DNA of 64,000 nt from Halopenitus persicus (GTDB lineage: Archaea; Halobacteriota; Halobacteria; Halobacteriales; Haloferacaceae). Both the position numbers and the translations under genes were made by a program. The first letter of the stretch is position 1. Each line of letters opens with the position of its first letter. This document shows positions 18,397-26,293 of this stretch, one piece after another. Under the pieces are notes generated by a model. That model saw only the letters and a program-made list of their open reading frames with translations, was not told the origin of the DNA and made no database searches. The stretch lies in contig NZ_FNPC01000002.1 in NCBI RefSeq assembly GCF_900107205.1, forward strand, positions 124,001 through 188,000. Reading direction: 5' to 3'.

Positions 18397-19071
18397 TCAG
18401 AACTCGCCGAGCCGTGACTGGCCGCTTCCATCAGTCCCGACGTTGCCGCTGCCGCTTTCATCGCCGTCGGAGTCCGCCCCTCCGATCCCCGCGATCCGGG
18501 CCGCCTCCGCGATCGCCTCAAAGAACCCCTCGCGTTGGCTCCGGTCGTACAGCGTCGCGGCCGGGTGGACCGACAGGAGCACGCGCCGGGACGACTCGCC
18601 GATCCGCGCGTCGACGACCGATCCGGCCTCCGCGGTGATCGCCACGTCCCGATCGAGGACGTGCTGGCTCGGGACCTTTCCGAGGGTGACGAGCAGCTCG
18701 GGATCGACCCGGTCGAGCTCGGCCGCCAGGTAGCCGCGGCAGTTCGATAGCTCCTCGGCGGTCGGATCGCGGTTCTCCGGCGGCCGACACCGGACGCAGT
18801 TGGTGATCCGAACGTCCGCCCGGACCAGGCCGGCCGCCTGCAGCGCCTCGTCGAGGACGTCGCCCGACCGTCCGACGAACGGCTCTCCCTGCTCGTCCTC
18901 GTCGGCGCCCGGCGCCTCGCCAAGAAACACGAGATCCGCGTCCGTCGGCCCGACCCCGTTCACGATCCGTGACCGCGAGTCGACCAGCGCCGGGCACCGC
19001 TCACAGTCGGTCACCTGGAGGTCGTCACCGAGCGCCGCGGTCGCCGCCGGTGATCCGTCGTCGCCGTTCAT
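18397..19071 (-). CDS. Family 4-type uracil-DNA glycosylase
   Basis: A 224-residue iron-sulfur uracil-DNA glycosylase that removes uracil from DNA. The N-terminal pair is CERC (C23, C26). Motif A reads GEAPGADEDEQGEPFVGRSG, and NCVRCRPPENR plus a downstream Cys (C95 and C111, 16 apart as in the family) complete the cluster. Motif B is SVHPAA. The Asp/Ser/Gly-rich C-terminus ends in QSRLGEF. An alternative GTG start at 19179 would overlap the DUF99 stop as GTGA and add 36 low-complexity residues; the internal ATG at 19071 gives a family-like N-terminus. Confidence 0.88.
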   Translation of the reverse strand: MNGDDGSPAATAALGDDLQVTDCERCPALVDSRSRIVNGVGPTDADLVFLGEAPGADEDEQGEPFVGRSGDVLDEALQAAGLVRADVRITNCVRCRPPENRDPTAEELSNCRGYLAAELDRVDPELLVTLGKVPSQHVLDRDVAITAEAGSVVDARIGESSRRVLLSVHPAATLYDRSQREGFFEAIAEAARIAGIGGADSDGDESGSGNVGTDGSGQSRLGEF

Positions 19072-19175
19072 ACCGATCGGGCGACCGGGAGGGACAAAAA
19101 CCCGATCGGGTTCGGTCGGGCTCGATCGCGTCCCGATCCGCTTCTCCGATCCGGCGTCGCCGTTCTCGTCGTCGT

Positions 19176-19724
19176 TCACGTCGGTCCGGTCGAGAACCGT
19201 CGAAACGCCCGCGCGGCTTGCTTCGCCACGCGGACCGGCTCCGGTCGGTCGTCGTCGATCGTCAGTTCAGCCACGATCTCGACTGCGCGTTCCGGGTCGA
19301 TGCCGACCGCGCGCACGAACGGCGCGGTCGATCCGTGCCGGTCCGGCAGCGACCGGTACGTTGCGAGCCGCTCCCCGAGCGCGTCGCCGTCGAACTGCTC
19401 CCGCAGGGCCGACTCCAACCCCGGGCTCGCCTCGAAGGAAACGGCGATCACGGGGCGGTCGACCGCCTCGTGGACCGCCTCGAGATCGATCAGGTTGAAC
19501 CACGCGGGCGCGATCCCGGCGATCACGAGCCGGCGCGCGTCCTCTCGGTCGAGCCGGTCGACGAGCTCGACGACCGCGGCGGTCGCGTCGGTGCCGCCGA
19601 CGGTGCACGTGCCGCCGACGAGGTCGTCGACGCGCCCGTTCGTCCGGACGAGCGCGCCCGCGACCCAGCTCCGATCGTCCCCGTCGGAGAAGGCGATCCC
19701 GAGCGACCGGCTCCCTGGCTTCAC
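19176..19724 (-). CDS. DUF99 (UPF0215) family protein, endonuclease V-like
   Basis: A 182-residue protein of the archaeal DUF99 family, whose fold is related to endonuclease V and which has been named endonuclease dU in annotation. Conserved pieces are the N-terminal LGIAFSDGD...WVAGALVR strand pair, RLVIAGIAPAWFNLIDL and the DRPVIAVSFEA motif. Its stop overlaps a possible GTG start of the adjacent uracil-DNA glycosylase, suggesting joint expression and a role in repair of deaminated bases. The activity is inferred from family and context, not shown here. Confidence 0.85.
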   Translation of the reverse strand: MKPGSRSLGIAFSDGDDRSWVAGALVRTNGRVDDLVGGTCTVGGTDATAAVVELVDRLDREDARRLVIAGIAPAWFNLIDLEAVHEAVDRPVIAVSFEASPGLESALREQFDGDALGERLATYRSLPDRHGSTAPFVRAVGIDPERAVEIVAELTIDDDRPEPVRVAKQAARAFRRFSTGPT

Positions 19725-19733
19725 GGACTCCCG

Positions 19734-19916
19734 CTACTCGCCCCGGTTTTTGATGTCCTGGAGTCGATCCAACAGCTCGTCGCTGGAGGCGCCGATCTCG
19801 TATTCCACCCGTCCCTGGTGGTCGTTCTCGGCGGTGCGGACCCCGTCATCGTCCTCGAAGTCGGCGTCCAGGTCCTGGTTCTCCTGTTCGGACTCGTCGT
19901 AACTTCCGAAACCCAT
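19734..19916 (-). CDS. DUF5786 family small acidic protein
   Basis: A 60-residue, very acidic protein matching the haloarchaeal DUF5786 pattern: MGFGSYDESEQENQ at the start, an Asp-rich middle, then VEYEIGASSDELLDRLQDIK. Its function is unknown. The ATG at 19916 is the conserved start of the family. It ends ten bases before the DUF99 gene on the same strand and may head that transcript. Confidence 0.88.
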   Translation of the reverse strand: MGFGSYDESEQENQDLDADFEDDDGVRTAENDHQGRVEYEIGASSDELLDRLQDIKNRGE

Positions 19917-20025
19917 ACGCGTTGACGTTATCGATCGACCGGCAAAAAACCACTGCCGCGATCGGCCGATCCGACCTGAAACCATTGCCGCGATCGCCGA
20001 TCCGCGCGGCGTGACCGGGCGGGCG

Positions 20026-21303
20026 TCAGTTGCCGGCGCTGATCGAGAAGAACTCGAAGTCGGCCGTCCGGTCGTCGAACCGGTCGAGCAGGAACGGATC
20101 GCGCGGGAACGGCGGATCGCTCCCCTCGAGGAGACACCGAACGAGCGTCGCGGCGATCGGCGAGGTCATGATCCCGCGGCCGTGAAAGCCCGTCGCGACG
20201 ATCAGCCCGTCCGGCGCGTCCGCGGGCGCATCGATGATAGGGCGGGTGTCGGGCGTCGCGCCGTCGACCCCGGCCCAGCCGTCGACGAGCCGCATCGGTC
20301 CCGGCGCGTCGACGAACCGCGGCACGAGGTCGGCCACGTGGTCGCGGAACGCCTCGTCGGCCGACCGGCTCGCGCCCGCGGGGTCGTCCTCGGCGAACGA
20401 CCAGCCGCCGACGAGGAGGTCGCCGTTCGCCTCCGGCCGGAAGTAGACGTGTTCCCCCGGGATCCATCCCATCGGAAAGGTCTCGTCGAGGTCCTCGGGC
20501 GGTCGCAGGACGATGCACTGGGTCCGGTACGGTCGCATCGGCAGCCGAAGGTGGTCGGCGAGCAGGTCGCGCGTTCGCCATCCCGCCGCCGCGACCACGT
20601 GATCGCACTCGATGGTCCCCTGATCGGCGGTCTCGACGCCGGTTACGGTTCCGGCGGTCTCCGCTCCTGCGCCGGCATCCGAGACGGCGATATCGGTCAC
20701 GGTCACGCCGGTCTCGAACCGCACGCCCGCCTCGGTCGCCTCGGACTGGACCGTGGTCGCCAGGGTGTAGGGGTCCACGTGTCCGGTGCCGCGATAGCGG
20801 GCGACGCCCACGTAGTCGTCCATCCTGATCCCCGGCCACTGCTTCCGTGCGGCGTCGGCCTCGAGGAACGCGACGTCGACGTCGTCCGCCCGTTGCCGCT
20901 CGACGCGGGCACGGACGGTCTCCTCCCGGTCCGGCGTCACCAGCTCGACGCTCGGGATCTCCGTGAACTCGAAGGCGCCGGTGCCGTCGTAGGCTCGGAA
21001 GAAATCGAGCCCGTGGGTCGCGATCGACGGGTAGTCCGGGTAGGAGGGGATCATCGTGATCTCGCCGGCCGCTCGCGCGGTCGCGCCCTGGGCGATCCCG
21101 TCGCGCTCGAGGACGAGGACGCGGTGCGTGTCGGCGAGTTCCCTGGCGACCATACAGCCGATGATCCCGCCGCCGATCACGACGACTCGCGGACGATCGT
21201 CACTCTCACCGACCTCTCCCTCATCGACCTCTCCCGCACCGCTCTCTCCCGCACCGACCTCCTCGAACCCGATCGCTGCCGTTCCGTCCGAATCCGAACT
21301 CAT
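20026..21303 (-). CDS. FAD-dependent amine/amino-acid oxidoreductase (DAO family)
   Basis: A 425-residue D-amino-acid-oxidase-type flavoprotein. After a 38-residue acidic tail comes the dinucleotide-binding VVVIGGGIIGCMVAREL with LERDGIAQGATARAAG. The C-terminal FAD contact is GLIVATGFHGRGIMTSP. The family includes sarcosine, glycine, dimethylglycine and gamma-glutamylputrescine oxidases. The ATG overlaps the stop of the aminotransferase gene as ATGA, so the two are coupled. With the Pot importer and aldehyde dehydrogenase nearby, oxidation of a polyamine-derived or other secondary amine is the likeliest role (inference). Confidence 0.88.
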   Translation of the reverse strand: MSSDSDGTAAIGFEEVGAGESGAGEVDEGEVGESDDRPRVVVIGGGIIGCMVARELADTHRVLVLERDGIAQGATARAAGEITMIPSYPDYPSIATHGLDFFRAYDGTGAFEFTEIPSVELVTPDREETVRARVERQRADDVDVAFLEADAARKQWPGIRMDDYVGVARYRGTGHVDPYTLATTVQSEATEAGVRFETGVTVTDIAVSDAGAGAETAGTVTGVETADQGTIECDHVVAAAGWRTRDLLADHLRLPMRPYRTQCIVLRPPEDLDETFPMGWIPGEHVYFRPEANGDLLVGGWSFAEDDPAGASRSADEAFRDHVADLVPRFVDAPGPMRLVDGWAGVDGATPDTRPIIDAPADAPDGLIVATGFHGRGIMTSPIAATLVRCLLEGSDPPFPRDPFLLDRFDDRTADFEFFSISAGN

Positions 21304-22685
21304 TCGTACTCGTGGTCGACCGCGCGGAAGGCGTCCTCGGCGACCTCGAGGGCGTGGTCGATCTGCTCGTCGGTGTGGGTGTAGGTCGTGAAGAACCGCT
21401 CGCCCTGCATCGGATTTCCGAAGAGGACGCCGTCGGCGGCCGCCTCGAGCCACCAGTCGGCGAACCGGTCCCCGTTCGCGTGCCAGGTGTCGCGGTAGGA
21501 CGCGATCTCGTGGTCGGTCATGTATACCTGCCCCATCGAGCCGATGTGCTGGACGTTCACCGGGAGTCCGACGTCGTCGGCGACCTCCTGGAGCCCGGTG
21601 AACAGCCGGTCGCCGAGCCGGTCGATGTGCTCGTAGACGTCCCGGTCCCGGAGGATCTCGAGCGTCTTGAGCCCGGCCGCGGCCGCGACGGGATGTCCGT
21701 TGTACGTGCCGCCGTGGAACGCCGAGGAGTTCCACTTCGAGGCCTCCTCCTTTCGCGGCGGAACGATCTCCTCCATGATGTCGGCGCGCCCGCCGAACCC
21801 GGCGACCTGGTAGCCGCCGCCCGCGGCCTTCGCGAACGTCGTCATGTCCGGCGTGATCCCGAACCGGCCCTGTGCCGAGCCGGGGCCGAGCCGGAAGCCG
21901 GTCATCACCTCGTCCCAGATCAGGACGATGCCGAGCTCCTCGGTGAGGTCCCGGAGGAACTCGTGGTAGCCGTCACGGGGCTTCAGGCAGCCGCAGGAGA
22001 ACATCACCGGCTCGATGATCACGGCGGCTATGTCGTCGGCGTGCTTGCGCAGGATCCGCTCGGTCGCCTCCTTGTCGTTGAACGGGATGGCGACCATCGT
22101 CTCGCTCACCGCGTCCGGGATCCCGGTCCCGTAGGGGACGGTGTTCGGTTCCTCGGCGGGCCCCAGCGCCTCCTCGCTGGCGTAGACGCTCTGGAGCGCG
22201 TAGTCGTGTGCGCCGGCGTAGCCGCCCTCCGGCTTCGCGACCTTCTCCTTGCCCGTGTACGAGCGGGCGACGCGCATCGCGTGCATCGTCGCCTCGGTCC
22301 CGCTGTTGGCCATCCTGACGCGCTCGATCGACGGGGTCATCTCCGTCACCGCCTCCATGAACTCGATCGCGACCGGCTGGGGCGTCGCCGTCAGGTCGCT
22401 CGTGTCGACCTGCCGTTTCACCGCCTCCCGCACCTCCGGATGGCCGTGGCCGAGGATGATCGGTCCGAGCGCCAGCAGGAAGTCGAGGTAGTCGTTCCCG
22501 TCCATGTCGGTGACGTAGGAGCCGTCCGTCTCCTCGACGTAAAACGGGTACGGGTCGAACGACCGGACGTTCGACTCGACGCCCAGCGGCGTCACCGACG
22601 ACGCGCGCTCGTGGAACGACCGGCTGTTCGACGTCCGTTCGCGCAACCGCTTCGCGTGATCGTGCTCGTTGTCTCCGAGACTCAT
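21300..22685 (-). CDS. Class III PLP-dependent aminotransferase
   Basis: A 461-residue fold-type I aminotransferase of the ornithine/GABA aminotransferase and glutamate-1-semialdehyde aminomutase group. Evidence is NSGTEATMHAMRVAR (phosphate binding, 127-141), LIWDEVMTGFR (Asp258 contacts the pyridine nitrogen) and the Schiff-base Lys in TTFAKAAGGGY (K286). The haem-pathway enzyme cannot be excluded by motifs alone, but its neighbours (FAD oxidase, polyamine importer, Lrp regulator) favour an amine:oxoacid aminotransferase. The ATG at 22685 is about 28 bases below a TATA box, hence probably leaderless. Confidence 0.88.
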   Translation of the reverse strand: MSLGDNEHDHAKRLRERTSNSRSFHERASSVTPLGVESNVRSFDPYPFYVEETDGSYVTDMDGNDYLDFLLALGPIILGHGHPEVREAVKRQVDTSDLTATPQPVAIEFMEAVTEMTPSIERVRMANSGTEATMHAMRVARSYTGKEKVAKPEGGYAGAHDYALQSVYASEEALGPAEEPNTVPYGTGIPDAVSETMVAIPFNDKEATERILRKHADDIAAVIIEPVMFSCGCLKPRDGYHEFLRDLTEELGIVLIWDEVMTGFRLGPGSAQGRFGITPDMTTFAKAAGGGYQVAGFGGRADIMEEIVPPRKEEASKWNSSAFHGGTYNGHPVAAAAGLKTLEILRDRDVYEHIDRLGDRLFTGLQEVADDVGLPVNVQHIGSMGQVYMTDHEIASYRDTWHANGDRFADWWLEAAADGVLFGNPMQGERFFTTYTHTDEQIDHALEVAEDAFRAVDHEYE

Positions 22686-22707
22686 TGTCACAATCGATGG
22701 CCGGTGG

Positions 22708-22718
22708 TGAAATAAATC
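22708..22718 (-). promoter_or_regulatory. TATA box for aminotransferase-oxidoreductase operon
   Basis: On the minus strand AGATTTATTTC lies about 28 bases before the aminotransferase ATG, the standard haloarchaeal leaderless spacing. Further AT-rich sequence (GATATAGAGG) follows upstream. Confidence 0.6.
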
Positions 22719-22819
22719 TTTGCCAAAACTCCTCTATATCCGAAAGTCGTACGGGAAGATACTCGACAAGTCGTCAACAGTTCGAATCCGACGGCTCGAA
22801 ACCTCTCGTCCGAAGCGGC

Positions 22820-23710
22820 TCACTCCTCGACCGGCGTTCGTTCGAGCGGCAGGACGAGCCCCTTCGGACCGCCGCCGGCCTTCCGGATCTCCTGCATCGC
22901 CAGCTCGACGACCTCGAAACCCCGCGTCTCGAGGGCCGCACGCACCTCGTGGTTGCCCGAGGAGAGCACGATCGTCCCCGGCTCGACGACGATCGTGCTC
23001 GTCGCCCGGTTCCGCTGTTCGCGCATCGGAACGGGGATCGTGTCGATCCCGCGGTCGTGGAGCGTGTCGAGGAACTCCGGCGGGACGGCCTCCGAGTAGA
23101 CGAGCGCCAGGTCCGGCGCCACCATACTGAACACCAGCGCCAAATGCGTCTGTCCGGTGCTCTCAGTGCTCCCGAAGATCGGGACCTCGATGACGTCGAT
23201 CCCGAACGTCTCGAGCACCGTCCGGACCTGTCGGATCCCGGCCGCGTTCGTCGTCCGGGACCGACCGATCGCGACGGTCCCCTCGTCGATCCACACCATA
23301 TTCCCGGCCTCGAACCCCCCGTCGCCGTGGACGCTGTGGTAGATCGGTGTTCCGAGCTCGATGACCCGTTCGCTGAGCCGCCGTTCCTCGCCGTGGCGCG
23401 TCTCCTCGACCATCTTGCCGACCACGATCCCGCCCCCGATCGCGAAGCCGACGTCCCGGACGAACAGCGACTCCGCGAGGTGGTCGAACGCCTCCGTCAG
23501 GTGATGGACCTCGACGCCGCGGTCTTCGAGCGTCTCGACGAGCGCGCGGTGTTCCTTGGCGGCCCGCTCCTGGCGCGGCAGGCCGTCCCAGTTCCACGCG
23601 TCCGGGTCGACGACGGTGTTGAACTCCGCGCCCGGCTCGTGGACGAGCACGCGCTCGAGCCGGCCGTACTCCGACCGTACCGACGGTTCCAGGTCCCAGA
23701 CGTCGCTCAT
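22820..23710 (-). CDS. Arginine-deiminase/amidinotransferase-fold protein lacking the catalytic Cys
   Basis: A 296-residue protein with the layout of the guanidine-modifying superfamily (arginine deiminase, DDAH, amidinotransferase). It has FVRDVGF (D86), EAGN (E134), THLALVFSMV (H189) and the C-terminal segment KAGGGPKGLVLPLER. Aligned by motif to arginine deiminase, where HLD and GGPxC are expected, the Asp after His is Ala191 and the nucleophilic Cys is Gly284; the DNA at 22859-22861 reads GGG on the coding strand. So it may be a binding or regulatory protein, or a new chemistry. The ATG overlaps the Lrp stop (ATGA), tying it to that regulator. Confidence 0.85.
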   Translation of the reverse strand: MSDVWDLEPSVRSEYGRLERVLVHEPGAEFNTVVDPDAWNWDGLPRQERAAKEHRALVETLEDRGVEVHHLTEAFDHLAESLFVRDVGFAIGGGIVVGKMVEETRHGEERRLSERVIELGTPIYHSVHGDGGFEAGNMVWIDEGTVAIGRSRTTNAAGIRQVRTVLETFGIDVIEVPIFGSTESTGQTHLALVFSMVAPDLALVYSEAVPPEFLDTLHDRGIDTIPVPMREQRNRATSTIVVEPGTIVLSSGNHEVRAALETRGFEVVELAMQEIRKAGGGPKGLVLPLERTPVEE

Positions 23711-24162
23711 TCGTGGTTGACCCGGAGGGTGTGTTCCTCCTTCACGCTGCGCAACGCGACGTCGGTCGCGGTGTCCTCGACGCCGTCGTACTGGCCGACC
23801 TCCCGGAGCAGCTCGGTGAGCTCCTGTCGGTCGGCGACGCGGACCTTCAACAGGAGATCGGCGTCCCCGGTCAGCTCGTGGATCTCCTGAATGGCCGTGA
23901 CCTCGACGAGCCGCTCGGCGACCTCCGAGGAGCGGCCGGCGATCGTGGTCACCCGCACGAATCCGACCTCGTTGCGGCCGAGCAGGTCGGGATCCAGCAC
24001 CGCGCGGTACTCGCGGATGTAGCCCTCCTCCTCCAGCGCGTTCGTTCGTTCGTGGATCGTCGCCGTTCCCATGTCGAGCCGTCTGGCGATCTCCGAGAGC
24101 GCAGCACGGCCGTCCGCCTGGAGGATGGCGAGGATCTTTCGGTCAACCTCGTCGAGGTCCAT
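23707..24162 (-). CDS. Lrp/AsnC family transcriptional regulator
   Basis: A 151-residue Lrp-type regulator. An N-terminal winged helix-turn-helix (MDLDEVDRKILAILQADGRAALSEIARRLDM, then TIHERTNALEEEGYI) is followed by a RAM/ACT ligand-binding domain (about 65-140) with GDADLLLKVRV. These proteins sense amino acids or related amines and act locally. It is coupled by ATGA overlap to the deiminase-fold gene and divergent from the Pot importer, so it is the likely regulator of both. The ATG at 24162 starts the conserved domain; an upstream extension would cross the promoter region. Confidence 0.9.
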   Translation of the reverse strand: MDLDEVDRKILAILQADGRAALSEIARRLDMGTATIHERTNALEEEGYIREYRAVLDPDLLGRNEVGFVRVTTIAGRSSEVAERLVEVTAIQEIHELTGDADLLLKVRVADRQELTELLREVGQYDGVEDTATDVALRSVKEEHTLRVNHE

Positions 24163-24239
24163 GTGAGTCGGTCCAGCCGCGTCCCCCCTAGGTGTTTTGC
24201 TTGACGCCACGGTATCCGTTCCGATGAACGTCCCCCGGG

Positions 24240-24315
24240 AACATAATATTTCCTCAAACGGGAGGATAGTCGTAGATATATCCGATATACTCGTCGTATA
24301 CAAAAGGTATTTCAC
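24240..24315. promoter_or_regulatory. Divergent lrp/potB control region with palindrome
   Basis: This AT-rich region between the two start codons holds TATATCCGATATA (24277-24289), a perfect palindrome around a central base. It is flanked by related words: GTCGTAGATATA, ACTCGTCGTATAC and GGTATTTC. GGTATTTC at 24306-24313 lies about 32 bases before the potB ATG and can serve as its TATA box. The palindrome is a candidate site for the adjacent Lrp protein. Confidence 0.5.
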
Positions 24316-24342
24316 CCATTACCCGGTATACCCCACGAGACA

Positions 24343-25353
24343 ATGGGACGTGATACCACTCGGGAGGCGTCGGGAGTCGACGCCCATCTGGTGCGCCGGA
24401 TCCGCCGGAACCGGTGGACCGGCGCGGTCGTGAACCTGGCGCCGAGCGCCTTCTGGCTCGGCGTCTTCTTTCTCGCCCCGCTCGCGGTGATGTTGGTCTT
24501 CAGCTTCGGCCAGCGCGGGGCGTTCGGCGAGGTGTTGCTCGCGCCGGAGCACATCGGCCTCCAGCAGTATCGAGAGTTCTTCCTGCCGGACGAGCACTCG
24601 CTGCTCGGCGGCCTCTGGGTCACGATCGCCTGGGTGGTCGAATGGGCCCTGCCGTTCGAGGTCTCGCTGACGTCGGGGCAGGCGACCCCGTACGTTCGGC
24701 TCCTCTTCAAGAGCATCGGCTACGGGGTCGTCGCGACCGTGGTCTCCTTCGTGGTCGGCTATCCGATGGCCTACTACCTCGGCCATCTCGCCCCCGAGCG
24801 CTACCAGAACCTGCTCGTGGTGCTCGTCATCCTCCCGTTCTGGGCCTCGTTCCTCGTTCGGATCTACGCGATCCAGCTGTTGCTGTCGGCAAACAGCGTC
24901 TTGACGAACGCGCTCGCGGTGCTGCCGGGGATCGGCGCCGATCTCTCGCTGATGAACTCCCGGTTCGCCGTGCTCTTGGGGCTCGTGTACATCTGGATTC
25001 CCTTCATGATCCTCCCGGTGTACGCCAGCATCGAGGAGATCGACTTCACCTATCGGGAGGCGGCGATGGATCTCGGCGCCGACCGGCTGGAGGCGTTCGT
25101 CCACGTGATCTTTCCCCTCTCGAAGCCCGGCGTGATGGCCGGCAGCGTCCTCGTGTTCATCCCGAGCGCGGGCGCGTACGTGATCCCGGAGCTGCTCGGC
25201 GGGACCGACAGCCAGATGATCGGCAACCTGATCGCCGACCAGTTCGGCTCGGCCGGCAACTGGCCGCTCGGGGCGGCGGCCTCGTTCGTCCTGATGGGCG
25301 TGATGCTGCTGAGCATTGCCGCCTACCAGCGCGGCGGGGGTGAGCTCGCGTGA
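24343..25353 (+). CDS. potB: Polyamine-type ABC transporter permease PotB
   Basis: A 336-residue inner-membrane permease with about six hydrophobic helices. The cytoplasmic EAA loop is EAAMDLGADRLEAF followed by VIFPLSKPGV (near residue 240), which docks to the ATPase. The N-terminal tail is Arg-rich and cytoplasmic, and the first external loop (HIGLQQYREFF) is long. It is the first gene of potB-potC-potD-potA, the order differing from bacterial potABCD. Its stop overlaps the potC start (GTGA). The substrate is putrescine/spermidine by family; other cationic amines or amino acids remain possible. Confidence 0.9.
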   Translation: MGRDTTREASGVDAHLVRRIRRNRWTGAVVNLAPSAFWLGVFFLAPLAVMLVFSFGQRGAFGEVLLAPEHIGLQQYREFFLPDEHSLLGGLWVTIAWVVEWALPFEVSLTSGQATPYVRLLFKSIGYGVVATVVSFVVGYPMAYYLGHLAPERYQNLLVVLVILPFWASFLVRIYAIQLLLSANSVLTNALAVLPGIGADLSLMNSRFAVLLGLVYIWIPFMILPVYASIEEIDFTYREAAMDLGADRLEAFVHVIFPLSKPGVMAGSVLVFIPSAGAYVIPELLGGTDSQMIGNLIADQFGSAGNWPLGAAASFVLMGVMLLSIAAYQRGGGELA

Positions 25354-26180
25354 GCGGTGCCCTCGGTCGGCTTCGGTCGGCGGTATTTAAACGCGGAACC
25401 GGAGTTCTGTTGGCGCAGACCGCGCTGGTCTATCTGTTCCTCTACGTTCCGATCGCCGTCGTCATCGCGCTCTCGTTCAACGACTCGCGGTACGCGGTCG
25501 TCTGGCAGGGCTTTACCACGGAGTGGTACGCGGCCCTGTTGCGCGGGGAGACGGTCGCACGCGTCGACCCCTCGGCCGCCTGGGCGGCGCTCTCGAACTC
25601 CGTCGAGATCGCGATCGCCAGCGTGATCCTCAGCACCGTCTTCGGGACGATGCTCGCGTTCGCGCTCGACCGGCACGAGTTCCCCGGCAAACGCCTGTTC
25701 ACCGGCGTCGTCTTCATGCCGATCATCATCCCGAGCATCGTGATGGGCATCTCGCTGTTGCTGTTTTTCAACATCGTCGGAATGCAGCTGGGCATCCGGA
25801 CCGCGATCATCGGCCACGTCGCCTTCGGCATCAGCTTCGTCGCGGTCGTCGTGGCTGCGCGGCTCCAGAACTTCGATCAAACCCTTGAGGAGGCGGCGAT
25901 GGACCTCGGCGCCAACGAGCTCGAGACGTTCCGCTACGTCACGCTGCCGGTCATCAGGCCGGGCGTGCTCGCGGGCGCCCTACTGGCCTTCGCGATGAGC
26001 TTCGACGACTACGTCGTGACGTTCTTCATCATCGGCCAGGAGAACACCCTCCCGATCTACTTCTTCGGAATGGTGCGACAGGGGATCTCACCCGGCGTCA
26101 ACGTCGTCGCCGCCCTCATCATCCTGGCTACGATGCTCGTCGTCGGGATCGCCCAGTGGTTCCAGGGGCCGACCTGGTGA
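25350..26180 (+). CDS. potC: Polyamine-type ABC transporter permease PotC
   Basis: A 276-residue second permease with six predicted helices. It has an N-terminal LLAQTALVYLFLYVPIAVVIALSFNDS segment and the EAA loop EEAAMDLGANELETF with TLPVIRPGV. SFDDYVVTFFI near the C-terminus is characteristic of PotC. The GTG start overlaps the potB stop. It pairs with PotB to form the transmembrane channel. Confidence 0.9.
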   Translation: MSGALGRLRSAVFKRGTGVLLAQTALVYLFLYVPIAVVIALSFNDSRYAVVWQGFTTEWYAALLRGETVARVDPSAAWAALSNSVEIAIASVILSTVFGTMLAFALDRHEFPGKRLFTGVVFMPIIIPSIVMGISLLLFFNIVGMQLGIRTAIIGHVAFGISFVAVVVAARLQNFDQTLEEAAMDLGANELETFRYVTLPVIRPGVLAGALLAFAMSFDDYVVTFFIIGQENTLPIYFFGMVRQGISPGVNVVAALIILATMLVVGIAQWFQGPTW

Positions 26181-26226
26181 CGCCCGCGCGGTCTCACCGC
26201 CCGTGATTCAAAATTTAATCGAGTAT

Positions 26227-26251
26227 ATTCCTATATAGACGAAATATTTAT
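26227..26251 (+). promoter_or_regulatory. Promoter of potD with shared 20-base element
   Basis: ATTCCTATATAGACGAAATA (26227-26246) overlaps a TATA box TATTTATG (26244-26251), with CGAAA in the BRE position. The same 20 bases with a single G/C change occur at 40660-40679. An internal promoter here would allow the binding protein and ATPase to be made in excess over the permeases. Confidence 0.6.
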
Positions 26252-26293
26252 GACTCTCTACGGTGATTTAGAAAAAAGAGACGGTGATAACCG

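Noticed and set aside
22760-22805. TTCGAAT sequence suggesting a tRNA T-arm
   Set aside because: The flanking bases do not form a five-pair stem, and no acceptor or anticodon stem can be drawn.
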